Part shown: in pieces, positions 28,501-37,023 of the stretch | How the letters are laid out: the number at the start of each line of letters is the position of its first letter | Numbering within the stretch: the stretch's first letter is position 1 | Assembly (NCBI RefSeq): GCF_964355755.1 | Contig: NC_092672.1 | Coordinates: 9,420,501 to 9,484,500, forward strand | DNA length: 64,000 nucleotides | Source of the DNA: Antedon mediterranea | Taxonomy: Eukaryota; Echinodermata; Crinoidea; Comatulida; Antedonidae | Direction of reading: 5' to 3' | Notes under the pieces: model-generated | Told to the model about the DNA's origin: nothing | The model's database searches: none | What the model saw: the letters and a program-made list of their open reading frames with translations, nothing else | Position numbers and translations under genes: made by a program

Positions 28501-31500
28501 AACAGAAATCATGCAAGAGTGAAGAAGAATGTTCTATGAAATGATTAAGCAATAATATGATGATTGATAAAATGAAATTAGGAATTGAAGACATTATCAG
28601 TACAGTACATTTTGAACATGGGGCAAAAATAGGATTTCATTATTTGAGGCATGGCATCACAAAATCGGCATAGTGTCGGAAATAATATTTTTTAAAGATT
28701 TTTATATATTTATAATCTATATTTAATAAGCTTTAAAATGAGGCGTTGTTTATTAAAATTGGTTTATTATATGAAGAGTTATTATCAAAAACATACGAGT
28801 CACTTTCTAGTTAAGAAATCTTCATTTTGAGAAAATCAACAATAAAGTAGCGACACCAATTAGCTTGGCCTGGCCTAGCCCGCCGAACAACGCGACAAGA
28901 CTCTCTGTCAAAAATATATCACAGTGTGGTACATAATATTATATTTTTTGTTATTTGAAAAAATTACATGGATAAAAATAACGATTAAATTTCTAAATAT
29001 TCACAAAATGTTAAAACTTTGATTCGAAAAACTACGGTGGAAGCCATGCTGTTTAATCGTAAACAAAAGCGTCGGCCAATCAGAGAGCGTAATTTTTCTC
29101 TATAGCCAATCACAGTCAAGGATTCACAAATTCTTGTTAGAAATTTTAGCAACCTAACACCTTAATAAAACCAATTTCCATTGGCTAGATTAACCAAAAT
29201 CCCTTAGGTTGTTAAAAATTATGGTAGCTGATTTGTTTTCAAACATAAAATAGGTACCAAACAAGATGTCTTTCGGGTTTCAGTTTGTTTATAAAAGTAC
29301 CATAAAGAAAGTTGGTTATTCGTGAACAAAAGTACAATTTCCAAATAGATTTTCAATAGAAACGACTGAAATATTGCAAAATACACATACCGTCGTACTT
29401 GTGATATTTTTTCAGGAACAAGAGTTTGATATTTTAAAGATAAATGTTTATAGTATCGTTTTTTATTAAAATTTTAAAATGGGTAGGTTAGGCCGTTTTT
29501 CACATTGTGAACTTCAAGGCTAAATATCTCAAAAGTTTGGGTTGCGACTTTGAGCCGCTTTTGTGATGCCAGGCCTCATTTTGAAATGCATGAAAAATGA
29601 TAAACAATTTCTTTCTGAAACGGTACCATATCCTAACTTCCGTTTGCTAAAGTTATGGTAAAATTGCATTTATTATAATCCGATATGTTGATAGCCAAAT
29701 GAGAAGTAAAAAGGAATTATAATTCAATGTTGTTTTGCGTCTAGTTTATTCGTCCATAGTTACTATATAAAGGTAGACTTTTGTCCAAGTTTGTAACTAG
29801 TCATTCGACAGTCTAGTTTATTCGTCCATAGTTACTATATAAAGGTTTTATTTTTATTCCAAATGGCATATTTAGGCCTATATTTTTTATTAAACTTTGT
29901 TTACAGATGATGACCACAAACAACAAGCAAATGCGGACAATAAAGGGGTCCTCAAATACTATGATTTAGACAGTAGCCCCAGGGCTGAGTAACAGAAATC
30001 AGCACAAACTCAACTGTAATGAGGCTATACTGTACTGTAGGTTATAGCATGGTTATAATTATACTATACTATACTATTATTATACTATATATATTATTAT
30101 ATTATATATATTAATTATTATATTATATATATTGCAATTTTACCGTACCTTTAGCAAACGGAAGTTAGGATACGGTACCGTATCTTTAGCCACAGCGTTC
30201 TTAAAAATCCCACGACAGTTCGTATGAAAAATGGTTTACTCAATTCAATGGAGTAATGTACAGTAGTAGTATATTCTTGGCGGTACTAGTTAACTACTAT
30301 TACTAATGCCAGTTGTTTGTGTGTAGGTACTATCTATGGTACTGCAAAGTAAAATTTGGGTTATTTTAATCGCCGTGGCTAAAGATACGGTACCGTATTC
30401 TAACTTCTGTTTACTAAAGGTACGGTAAAATTGCATTACGTCATAACCAGCCAATGGGGTGCTGGTACGTCTGTGACGTCATCGTATAAGGACTTAGTGG
30501 ATTTTTTTCATATCGCAAAAACAGTGATCAACCGCATTTTCTTTATCGCTATTATCGCCGTCGTGTGTGACAAAAACTAAATGTAGCCTACGTCTGTTAT
30601 TATTATTGAAAAGCCAAAACATGTTGATTTTAATTTTAGAATACATTACAGAAAACCGTTTCAAAAGAGGCCTAGGCCTACTTACTACGTACTATAACCT
30701 CATTATATGACTATGAGTTTGTTTGTGTAGGGAAAGCGATGCCAGGCTGGGGCCAGCTGCATGTGTGCGCTGATTTCTGTGACTTGTCAGTCCTGGGGCT
30801 ACTGTCTAAATCATAGTATTTGAGGGCCCCTTTATTGTCCGCATTTGCTTGTTGTTTATGGTCGCCATTGAAAACAAAGTTTAATAAAAAAATATAGGCC
30901 TAAATAGGCCATTTGGAATAAAAATAAAACCCTCATCTACAGCGCACACATATCCACGCAGCCGGCCTGGCGCCGCCGATAGGAGTTCTCTACATATACA
31001 ACAGACGCGATATGAAAAAAAATCCCAAGTCCTTATACGATGACGTCACACACGTACCAGCACCCCATTGGCTGATTATGACGTAATGCAATTTTACCGT
31101 ACCTTTAGTAAACAGAAGTTAGAATACGGTACCGTATCTTTAGCCACGGCGTATTTTAATTAAGAAAAGCTTGAGGGAATAAATTTCTTTTCATCATAGT
31201 ATACTACTTTACTAGCCTAGCTATGATTTAGTAGGAATAGAATATTTTAATTATGTAGTTTTATAAATTTTATGTAGACAAATAAGCAGGATAAGGCTAT
31301 AAGAGGCTAAAACTATCTACCTAGTAGGTGTACTAGACCTAGCCCTAGCATAGAGAACTAAAGTAGCCTAGGGCCTACTTCACTTGATTTATTTACCTTC
31401 CCTAGCACCGTATCAACAGTTGTTTGTTCTGGCCTTATGTTAAGGCCTGGAATGTCCTCGAATCTTATCGGTGGAGTTGCTGGTCTGTCGACCGTTTCAT

Positions 31501-31534
31501 CTGCTTTTACAGAATCCATTTGGTATGAAAACAT
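7542..31534 (-). CDS. Multi-pass membrane protein, probably DUF7789-like
   Basis: Nine coding exons on the minus strand, in transcript order: 31534-31397, 26849-26681, 25083-24944, 24172-24046, 23649-23591, 23037-22918, 20223-20137, 10601-10460, 7615-7542. Every junction is AG/GT and all phases agree, giving 1056 nt (351 residues plus stop). The start used is the MFSYQMDSV methionine; the second Met (residue 6) is an alternative. Residues 1-46 are hydrophilic. About eight hydrophobic helices follow, near residues 56-80, 90-115, 119-139, 150-170, 197-221, 230-251, 258-279 and 290-316. The C-terminal tail is short and polar. Recognisable blocks are LLKFDLQ (203-209), encoded by a 59-nt exon, and AEP (269-271) in the seventh helix. 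I recall this layout from an uncharacterised invertebrate family (DUF7789), but that name is from memory and was not checked. Function is unknown; a plasma- or endomembrane location is inferred only from the helices. Confidence 0.8.
9510..9870 (+). pseudogene. Non-LTR retrotransposon reverse transcriptase relic
   Basis: Fragments in different plus-strand frames resemble the C-terminal region after the reverse transcriptase palm of LINE elements. They include IQNKACRLIL near 9515, an 'APDYL' block near 9665, and LFLYKAPSLLNALPIEIQNS near 9767-9830, which matches the usual 'LWNALP..I..S' tail motif. Frameshifts separate them, so no product is possible. It lies in intron 8 of the minus-strand membrane protein gene. 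Confidence 0.55.
9974..10262. mobile_element. TTAA-flanked MITE, family A copy 1
   Basis: The ends AGATGTATTGTCC and GGACAATACATCT are perfect inverted repeats, each bordered by TTAA (9970-9973 and 10263-10266). The second copy of this family is at 19432-19944. TTAA duplication is typical of piggyBac and Kolobok superfamilies; the ends do not tell me which. There is no ORF of note. Confidence 0.8.
10757..10849. mobile_element. Small foldback MITE
   Basis: The left end CTGTAAAGCCCAAAATGTTT is mirrored by a right end whose complement reads CTGTAAAACCCAACATTTTC, and a GCGC/GCGA-rich core completes the hairpin. It is about 93 bp, with no coding capacity. The superfamily was not determined. Confidence 0.6.
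10863..14480. other. Intronic stretch without recognised features
   Basis: This is the middle of intron 8 of the minus-strand membrane protein gene. It is AT-rich with AGGCCTA-containing patches (for example near 11810-11850 and 13750). I see no exon or clear inverted repeat. A reverse-oriented B-box-like TGGATTTGAACCAG near 14111 may be an old tRNA-derived SINE relic. Confidence 0.35.
14490..15000. repeat. Tandem repeat with palindromic CAGTACTG cores
   Basis: Roughly nine to ten degenerate units, most 45-60 bp, alternate a TTTGGATTTTGTGATTCATG-like spacer with TTGCAGTAACAGTACTGCAG-like cores. Each core is self-complementary around AGTACT/CTGCAG. Units vary in length and sequence, which suggests an old array. 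It lies in intron 8 of the minus-strand membrane protein gene. Confidence 0.8.
15884..16940. mobile_element. piggyBac-like non-autonomous element
   Basis: The left terminus CACTTTGACTGCCA is bordered by TTAA (15880-15883). The right terminus TGGCAGTCAAAGTG is its exact reverse complement and is followed by TTAT, a one-base decay of TTAA. 'TTTGACTGCC' termini with TTAA targets are characteristic of piggyBac elements. The subterminal left side carries two copies of a segment with the palindrome ACGAAGATCTTCGT (about 15900 and 15943). No transposase ORF survives in the 1.06 kb. Confidence 0.75.
18700..18845 (+). repeat. Dispersed repeat family B, degenerate copy
   Basis: This resembles the copies at about 23790-23990 and, reversed, about 35106-35275. 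Shared order: an ATGATAATGCT-type start, a segment ending in AATACAAA, a short A-rich stretch, then GTAAAACAGC and AGCTTTC. It is the most diverged of the three. Confidence 0.5.
19432..19944. mobile_element. TTAA-flanked MITE, family A copy 2
   Basis: It has the same AGATGTATTGTCC/GGACAATACATCT ends as the element at 9974-10262, again bordered by TTAA on both sides (19428-19431 and 19945-19948). At 513 bp it is longer than copy 1. It is non-coding and lies in intron 7 or 8 territory of the minus-strand membrane protein gene, upstream of the exon at 20137-20223 only by strand direction. Confidence 0.8.
21473..22796. mobile_element. pogo/Tigger-like DNA transposon, non-autonomous
   Basis: The left end CAGTCAACTCTCCCAATACC continues as GGAC, and the right end is its reverse complement (GTCCGGTATTGGGAGAGTTG followed by ACTG). 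TA flanks both sides (21471-21472 and 22797-22798). Subterminal copies of 'AAAACCGGA' repeat at both ends. Ends of the form CAGTCAACTCTC with a TA target are typical of pogo/Tigger elements; this is from family knowledge. I see no transposase frame in the 1.3 kb. It sits in the intron between exons 22918-23037 and 20137-20223. Confidence 0.75.
23790..23990 (+). repeat. Dispersed repeat family B with inverted ends
   Basis: This contains AAAGTTAGCAGAGCTTTCGG (about 23916) and its complement CCGAAAGCTCTGCTAACTTT (about 23961), separated by about 25 bases, so this end forms a hairpin. The rest matches the reversed copy at 35106-35275 closely (GGCAAAATACTGAAA, GGAGATACAAAAAAAAGCGA and others). Confidence 0.75.
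25270..25395 (+). repeat. SINE tail fragment
   Basis: A segment from CCACCCAAGTGTATAAATGG to about TGGGTCATTTG aligns with the 3' half of the SINE at 58965-59225 (shared CCACCCA.GTGTATAAAT, CATTATGGGA, CCATAC.TGTTTGAT, GTAATAATG). The tRNA-like head is missing. It lies in intron 2 of the minus-strand membrane protein gene. Confidence 0.6.
26211..26253. repeat. Perfect 18-bp hairpin
   Basis: TGTCATACCTCAGCCCCA is followed after 7 bases by its exact reverse complement TGGGGCTGAGGTATGACA. The stem is GC-richer than its surroundings. It lies in intron 2 of the minus-strand membrane protein gene. It could be the core of a very small MITE or a structured RNA; nothing more can be said. Confidence 0.85.
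26898..27219. mobile_element. TA-flanked MITE with about 49-bp inverted repeats
   Basis: The left end GGGAGGTTTCGCAACTTTAC and the right end (complement GGGAGGTTTCGCAATCTTAC) agree over about 49 bases with a single difference (ACTTT/ATCTT region), through ATACGATAACGAAAACGG. TA borders both sides. This is a mariner-type non-autonomous element with little divergence between ends, so it is probably recent. It is in intron 1 of the minus-strand membrane protein gene. Confidence 0.85.
27455..27535 (+). repeat. Possible tRNA-derived relic
   Basis: An A-box-like TAGTCTAATGG and a B-box-like GGTTTGAATCTC occur in the right order, with the spacing expected for a tRNA-type Pol III promoter, followed by a T-run. 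The acceptor-stem ends do not pair convincingly, so I do not call a tRNA gene. A SINE head or pseudo-tRNA is more likely. Confidence 0.3.
27706..28176. mobile_element. MITE with TACCCCTTTCACACCAA ends and CCGGAG palindromes
   Basis: TACCCCTTTCACACCAA at the left is mirrored by TTGGTGTGAAAGGGGTA at the right. The right half carries several internal copies of the 'CTTTCACACCAAA' motif and of ACTCCGGAGT-type palindromes (about 27996, 28058, 28094, 28143), so the element is built of nested inverted motifs. The exact target duplication is ambiguous. It lies in intron 1 of the minus-strand membrane protein gene. Confidence 0.75.
29621..30197 (-). mobile_element. Older MULE-like copy, inverted relative to its neighbour
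   Basis: Its ends share the CTAACTTC.GTTT.CTAAAG and GGTACGGTAAAATTGCA blocks with the 30371-31151 element. The internal segment at about 29880-29995 (GGACAATAAAGG, CAAATACTATGATTTAGACA) matches, in reverse, about 30770-30900 of that element. The left end is more decayed. The two copies therefore form a large imperfect inverted pair. Confidence 0.65.
30371..31151. mobile_element. MULE-like element with about 145-bp inverted repeats
   Basis: The terminal inverted repeats begin CGCCGTGGCTAAAGATACGG and agree over about 145 bases (to about TTTCATATCGC) with only a few differences. The flanks carry a perfect 9-bp duplication, TATTTTAAT, at 30362-30370 and 31152-31160. Long inverted ends with a 9-bp target duplication fit the Mutator-like superfamily. 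There is no ORF, so it is non-autonomous. It is in intron 1 of the minus-strand membrane protein gene, about 240 bp from its first coding exon. Confidence 0.8.
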
Positions 31535-32285
31535 GAATAATCCAGTTTTAGAAACCAGAACATATAAGCCCCAAAATTAGGTAGAACTACGAGTAATTAC
31601 CACCAACATTGGAAGTGTAAAACAACCAACTTTTGGAAGTTCTCTTTAGTCTTACTGGTAGGTAACACTGTTGTTGTGAAAAAAGGCGGTGGTGGTGTAT
31701 TTTTTTTAGCTATGCAATCACGTGGAACGGAGAGGTCATCGTGAAAGAGCTGTCTAAACACACGTATTGTTGGAAGTTCTGCTAAGTGCAAATAGCAAAT
31801 ACACCTTTTTTTTTTGGTTTAGCCCAAAGATTTTATATCCAATAATATTACAATATTGTTCTTATTACCATGGAGCAAAGAATATTATTCTTTACTCCAT
31901 GTTATTACCTGTTATTACATCTCTCTGGTTTAGCCAGCAGGGAGGCCATGGTTTAGCCAATATTGTCTCGAGCATGTTTAGCGACCATAATTTGCCAGTC
32001 CCATTTGCCAATGGTAGTTCAAAATTTAAAACGATCACAAGTAAATATTCAATTATTTAAAAATAATAAATATATTAATTTAAACTATTTATTTACGATC
32101 GATTGACTAATAATACTTAAAGGTTAGGGATCAAACAATGGCCCTAAGTATGAGTATTGTGGAGTCACGTCAATCATCGAGACATTTTAAAGGCTAAACA
32201 TTTTCAATGCGTTTACTGTACAAATAGAAAAACACATTATAAGTAGCGTGCGAATATCCAGGTATATAAAATATACCAAATTGGC
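31535..32285. other. Upstream region of the membrane protein gene
   Basis: About 750 bp upstream of the first coding exon of the minus-strand gene. It should contain its 5' UTR and promoter. I see no convincing TATA or initiator motif that I would call. It ends at the palindrome that opens the foldback-like structure. Confidence 0.35.
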
Positions 32286-32579
32286 TAGTTGAGAATTCTC
32301 AACTATTACCGCAGTACGCCTGTAACGACGAAGCCTACCGGTATAATGGGATAGGCTGATTTCCTTGTTAACTTAAGGTGTCATTTAATTACTGAATTGT
32401 GATTGGTAGTAAAGGAAATTTACTGGAATCCTATTGAATGGTAAGGTGGTAGTAGGACCATGTCCATCCCATTGCAGTAATAAAGTTGAGCCACCTGCGA
32501 CCATTACAATGTCCTACCATGCTAATGTAGGAGTGGGGAAATGTTATGCTTACTAACTGTTTCTTTTAATAATTTAGTA

Positions 32580-34262
32580 CAATTAATAAGAATAAAGAAT
32601 ACACTTAACAATATACAACAAATAACATTAATGTACGATGTAGTTTAACACTGTTCTCAACTATAGTCATTTTGGTATACTTGAGCACATTGATAAAGAA
32701 TAGGATAAACTTAACAATATACAACAAATAACATTAATGTACGATCCCGTTTAACACTGTTCTCAACTATAGTCATTTTGGTATACTTGAGCACAGTGAT
32801 AAAGAATAGGATAAACTTAACAATATACAACAACAATGTACGATCCCGTTTAACACTGTTCTCAACTATAGTCATTTTGGTATACTTGAGCACAGTGATA
32901 AAGAATAGGATAAACTTAACAATATACAACAAAAAACATTAATGTACGATCCAGTTTAACACTGTTCTCAACTATAGTCATTTTGGTATACTTGAGAACA
33001 GTTATAAAGAATAGGATAAACTTAACAATATACAACAAAAAACATTAATGTACGATCCCGTTTAACACTGTTCTCAACTATAGTCATTTTGGTATACTTG
33101 AGCACAGTGATAAAGAATAGGATAAACTTAACAGTATACAACAAAAAACATTAATGTACGATCCCGTTTAACACTGTTCTCAACTATAGTCATTTTGGTA
33201 TACTTGAGCACAGTGATAAAGAATAGGATAAACTTAATAATATACAACAAATAACATTAATGTACGATCCAGTTTACCACTGTTATCAACTATAGTCATT
33301 TTGGTATACTTGAGCACAGTGATAAAGAATAGGATAAACTTAAAAATATACAACAAAAAACATTAATGTACGATCCAGTTTAACACTGTTCTCAACTATA
33401 GTCATTTTGGTATACTTGAGCACAGTGATAAAGAATAGGATAAACTTAAAAATATACAACAAAAAACATTAATGTACGATCCAGTTTAACACTGTTCTCA
33501 ACTATAGTTATTTTGGTATACTTGAGAACAGTGATAAAGAATAGGATAAACTTAACAAAATACAACAAAAAACATTAATGTACGATCCAGTTTAACTCTG
33601 TTCTCAACTATAGTCTTTTTGGTATACTTGAGAACAGTGATAAAGAATAGGATAAACTTAACAATATACAACAAAAAACATTAATGTACGATCCAGTTTA
33701 ACTCTGTTCTCAACTATAGTCATTTTGGTATACTTGAGAACAGTGATAAAGAATAGGATAAACTTAACAATATACAACAAAAAACGTACATTAATGTACG
33801 ATCCCGTTTAACACTGTTCTCGATTATAGTCATTTTGGTATACTTGAGCACAGTGATAAAGAATAGGATAAACTTAACAATATACAACAAAAAACATTAA
33901 TGTACGATCCCGTTTAACACTGTCCTCAACTATAGTCATTTTGGTATACTTGAGCACAGTGATAAAGAATAGGATAAACTTAATAATATACAACAAATAA
34001 CATTAATGTACGATCCAGTTTACCACTGTTCTCAACTATAGTCATTTTGGTATACTTGAGCACAGTGATAAAGAATAGGATAAACTTAACAATATACAAC
34101 AAAAAACATTAATGTACGATCCCGTTTACCACTGTTCTCAACTATAGTCATTTTGGTATACTTGAGCACAATATACAACAAATAACATTAATGTACACGA
34201 TTCTGTTTAACACTCTTCTCAACTATAGTCATTTTCATATACTTGAGCACAGTGATAATATG
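32580..34262 (+). repeat. Tandem array, about 106-bp unit, about 15 copies
   Basis: Each unit contains TAACACTGTTCTCAACTATA, then GTCATTTTGGTATACTTGAG, then a GATAAAGAATAGGATAAACT stretch, an AATATACAACAAA stretch and CATTAATGTACGATCC. Neighbouring units differ mainly at single sites (CCAG/CCCG, GAGCAC/GAGAAC), so the array has been homogenised recently. Short open frames across it are repeat artefacts. Confidence 0.95.
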
Positions 34263-34264
34263 AA

Positions 34265-35515
34265 AAACATAATAACACTATAATATTTGTAGATGAATGA
34301 CGCGGACACGTACATATGTTCATAAGTAATTGTAATTGATATAAATTAACTTTTAAAAGTGGAATTAACACAAATGATTGTAGATAAATATGACGTGAAT
34401 TGCACGTACATAATGTTGATGAGTAGTATATTTATATAAATCGACTTTGAAAAGTGAAATAACACTAATATTTGTAGATGAATATGACGTGGACACGTAC
34501 ATATATTGATAAGTATATTGATATAAATCGACTTTTAAAAGTCAAATTAACACTACTATTTGTAGATGAATATGACTTGGACACGATTTACATATGTTGA
34601 TGAGTATATTGATATAAATCGACTTTTAAAAGTGAAATAACACTAATATTTGTAGATGAATATGACGTGGACACGTACGGTACATTTATTGATGAGTATA
34701 TTGATATAAATCGACTTTTAAAAGTGAAATAACACTATTAGTTGTACACTATTGATCATATATGAATATGACGTGAATTGCACGTACATATGTTGATGAG
34801 TAGGCCTATATTGATATAATTGACTTCGAAAGTGAAATAACACTGATTTGTAAATGAATATGACGTGGACAAGTACATTTATTGATGAGTATATTGATAA
34901 ATCGACTTTTAAAAGTGAAATAACACTAATATTTATAGATGAATATGACGTGGACACGTACATATGTTGATGAGTATATTGATATAAATCGACTTTTAAA
35001 AGAGGAATTAACACTATTGATTGTAGACGTGAATTGCACGTACATATGTTGATGAGTGTATTGATATAAATCGACTAAACGTTAAATAACACTATCTTGT
35101 ACAAGTACCCTCACTTGCACTGATGAAGGGCTAGTGTTGCCCGAAAACTCTGCTAACTTTTCTGGCTGTTTTACTTTATCGTTTTGATTTAGCTTTTCGC
35201 TTCTTTTTTTGTATCTCCATTGAGACCACAGCATTGTTATTATTTCAGTATTTTGCCTTTGGATTTACTAATATTAAAAGTGAAATAACACTAATGACTG
35301 TAGATGATATGACATTTATGTTGATGTATATAGTTTTGTATATATAATATGCACACGTACATACGTTGATAGGTATTGATATAAATAGATTTTTAAAAGT
35401 ACGGTAATAGACACTTTATTTGTAGATGGACAAGTTGCAATAAATTCTATCGTTATATCGTATGTTGATGAGTATTGATATAAATCGACTTTTTTAAAGT
35501 GGAATAACACTAAAA
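34265..35515 (+). repeat. Tandem array, about 87-90-bp unit
   Basis: About ten diverged units run from 34265 to about 35095, plus three more after the inserted family B repeat (about 35280-35515). Each has AACACTAATATTTGTAGATG, GAATATGACGTGGACACGTA, a GTTGATGAGTATATTGATAT stretch and AAATCGACTTTTAAAAGTG. The final motif (CTTTTAAAAG) is a palindrome. This array is older and more variable than the 106-bp array beside it. Confidence 0.9.
35106..35275 (-). repeat. Dispersed repeat family B, reversed copy
   Basis: It matches about 23790-23990 in reverse complement (GCCCGAAAACTCTGCTAACT, then TTTTACTTTATCGTTTTG and AGTATTTTGCCTTTGGATTT). It interrupts the 87-90-bp array, so it was inserted after that array formed. 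Confidence 0.75.
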
Positions 35516-35750
35516 TGTATAGATGGATATGGCCTCAACAAGTATTGTATTAAGCGGTACTGTATATTGATAGACTTCATACCTGTAATGTCAATGAAAT
35601 CTGGCAACAAGAATTGTGTTTGATCCTCCTAATAGTATTCTAATAATCTTGGTTTGTAAAGGAGGCATGAAAAATCTAAACGCATAGCCAGGGGAGGGGT
35701 TGGAGTTTCGAACAAACTTCCCTGTGCCCGTCCTACGGTTTTTGTGAACT

Positions 35751-35872
35751 TTTTAGTAGCGTGCAAACGCGACTCTACAGCTCACTATGTCGATCGGTCG
35801 GTCGGTAAACACCAACTCAAATTTGAGCACGCGACTGCAGCCATGTATAGGCCTATGGCCTGTTTATAATAG
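35751..35872 (+). repeat. GTCG-rich dispersed repeat, short type
   Basis: It starts TTTTAGTAGCGTGCAAACGC and continues with CTCACTATGTCG, GGTCGGTCGGTAAAC and CTCAAATTTGAGCACGCGAC. It lies inside the foldback-like structure. Confidence 0.8.
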
Positions 35873-35959
35873 AAATCAGCAGTGAAAGTATATGTAAATA
35901 ATATGTGTTAATATAGAATTAGTTTTTTTTATTTAATAAATAGTATTAAAGTTGATCTT

Positions 35960-36475
35960 ATTCTTTATCTGTGATTAATTATACTCAAATGACTATAGTT
36001 TAAAACAGTATTAAACGGCATCTTACATTCATGTTATTTGCTGTTTATTCGAAGTTTATCCTATTCTTTATCACTGTGCTCAAATTATACCAAAATGACT
36101 ATAGTTGAGAACAGTGTTAAACTGGATCGTACATTAATGTTATTTGTTATATATTGTTAAGTTTATCCTATTCTTTATCACTGTGCTCAAGTATACCAAA
36201 ATGACTATAGTTGAGAACAGTGTTAAACTGGATCGTACATTAATGTTTTTTGTTGTATATTGTTAAGTTTATCCTATTCTTTATCACTGTTCTCAAGTAT
36301 ACCAAAATGACTATAGTTGAGAACAGTGTTAAACTGGATCGTACATTAATGTTATATGTTGTATATTATTAAGTTTATCCTATTCTTTATCACTGTGCTT
36401 AAGTATACCAAAATGACTATAGTTGAGAACAGTGTTAAACGGGATCGTACATTAATGTTTTTTGTTGTATATTAA
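35960..36475 (-). repeat. Inverted array of the 106-bp unit
   Basis: Between four and five copies of the same 106-bp unit as at 32580-34262, but reverse-complemented (AACTATAGTTGAGAACAGTG order). Together with the left array this makes a palindrome with arms of up to about 0.5 kb and a spacer of about 1.7 kb. Confidence 0.95.
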
Positions 36476-37023
36476 AATTAAATTAAAATTAGTGAAGGTA
36501 TGCAAGTGTTTCTAAATATTTATTACTGGTAGTATTAATACAATTTGGATTATATCATTTTCCAGAAAGGTAGAAAAAAACATAAAATAGTTGAGAATTC
36601 TCAACTAGCCAGGATGGTATAGGAAATATAGCTCGAATATCCTCAATACACTGTTATGATGAGTGTCACGCAGGTACACTTTTTGTACATAAATGGTACC
36701 CAACTATGGTTGTAACGTTGGGAAAATATCCAAATAGTAGGCTAGGGAGTTCGATGGATGACGTATTCTATTAATTGGTTCTATTAATTGGAAGTTTAAG
36801 CGATAAACCTATAATAATTCCAAAAATCTTAAATATTCCATTGAAACATAACAAATTAGAATGAAAATAATCTTCTGGACCCCGTCTGGTGAAACCCAAT
36901 TTAACCAAAGTTAAATAAAATGTTGATGTTCCATACCTGAAGTAGAGAATGCTTTGGTCGCCAAAACGACGATTGGAATACAGCTCATTTTGTTATAATT
37001 CTCCACTAATAAAACAGCGAGAA

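Larger units (their letters stand above)
32286..36607. mobile_element. Foldback-like element with inverted satellite arrays
   Basis: Both borders carry the same perfect 20-bp palindrome, TAGTTGAGAATTCTCAACTA (32286-32305 and 36588-36607). Outside each copy, partly matching inverted sequence continues (TGGCTAG, then ATACCA and CGAATATCC in the same order). Inside, the left arm is a direct array of a 106-bp unit and the right arm is a shorter array of the same unit in reverse orientation. A second array with an 87-90-bp unit lies between, with a family B repeat (35106-35275) and a GTCG-type repeat (35751-35872) inserted. Terminal repeats made of tandem units in opposite orientation resemble Foldback elements. 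No transposase is present and no target duplication was identified. Confidence 0.6.
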
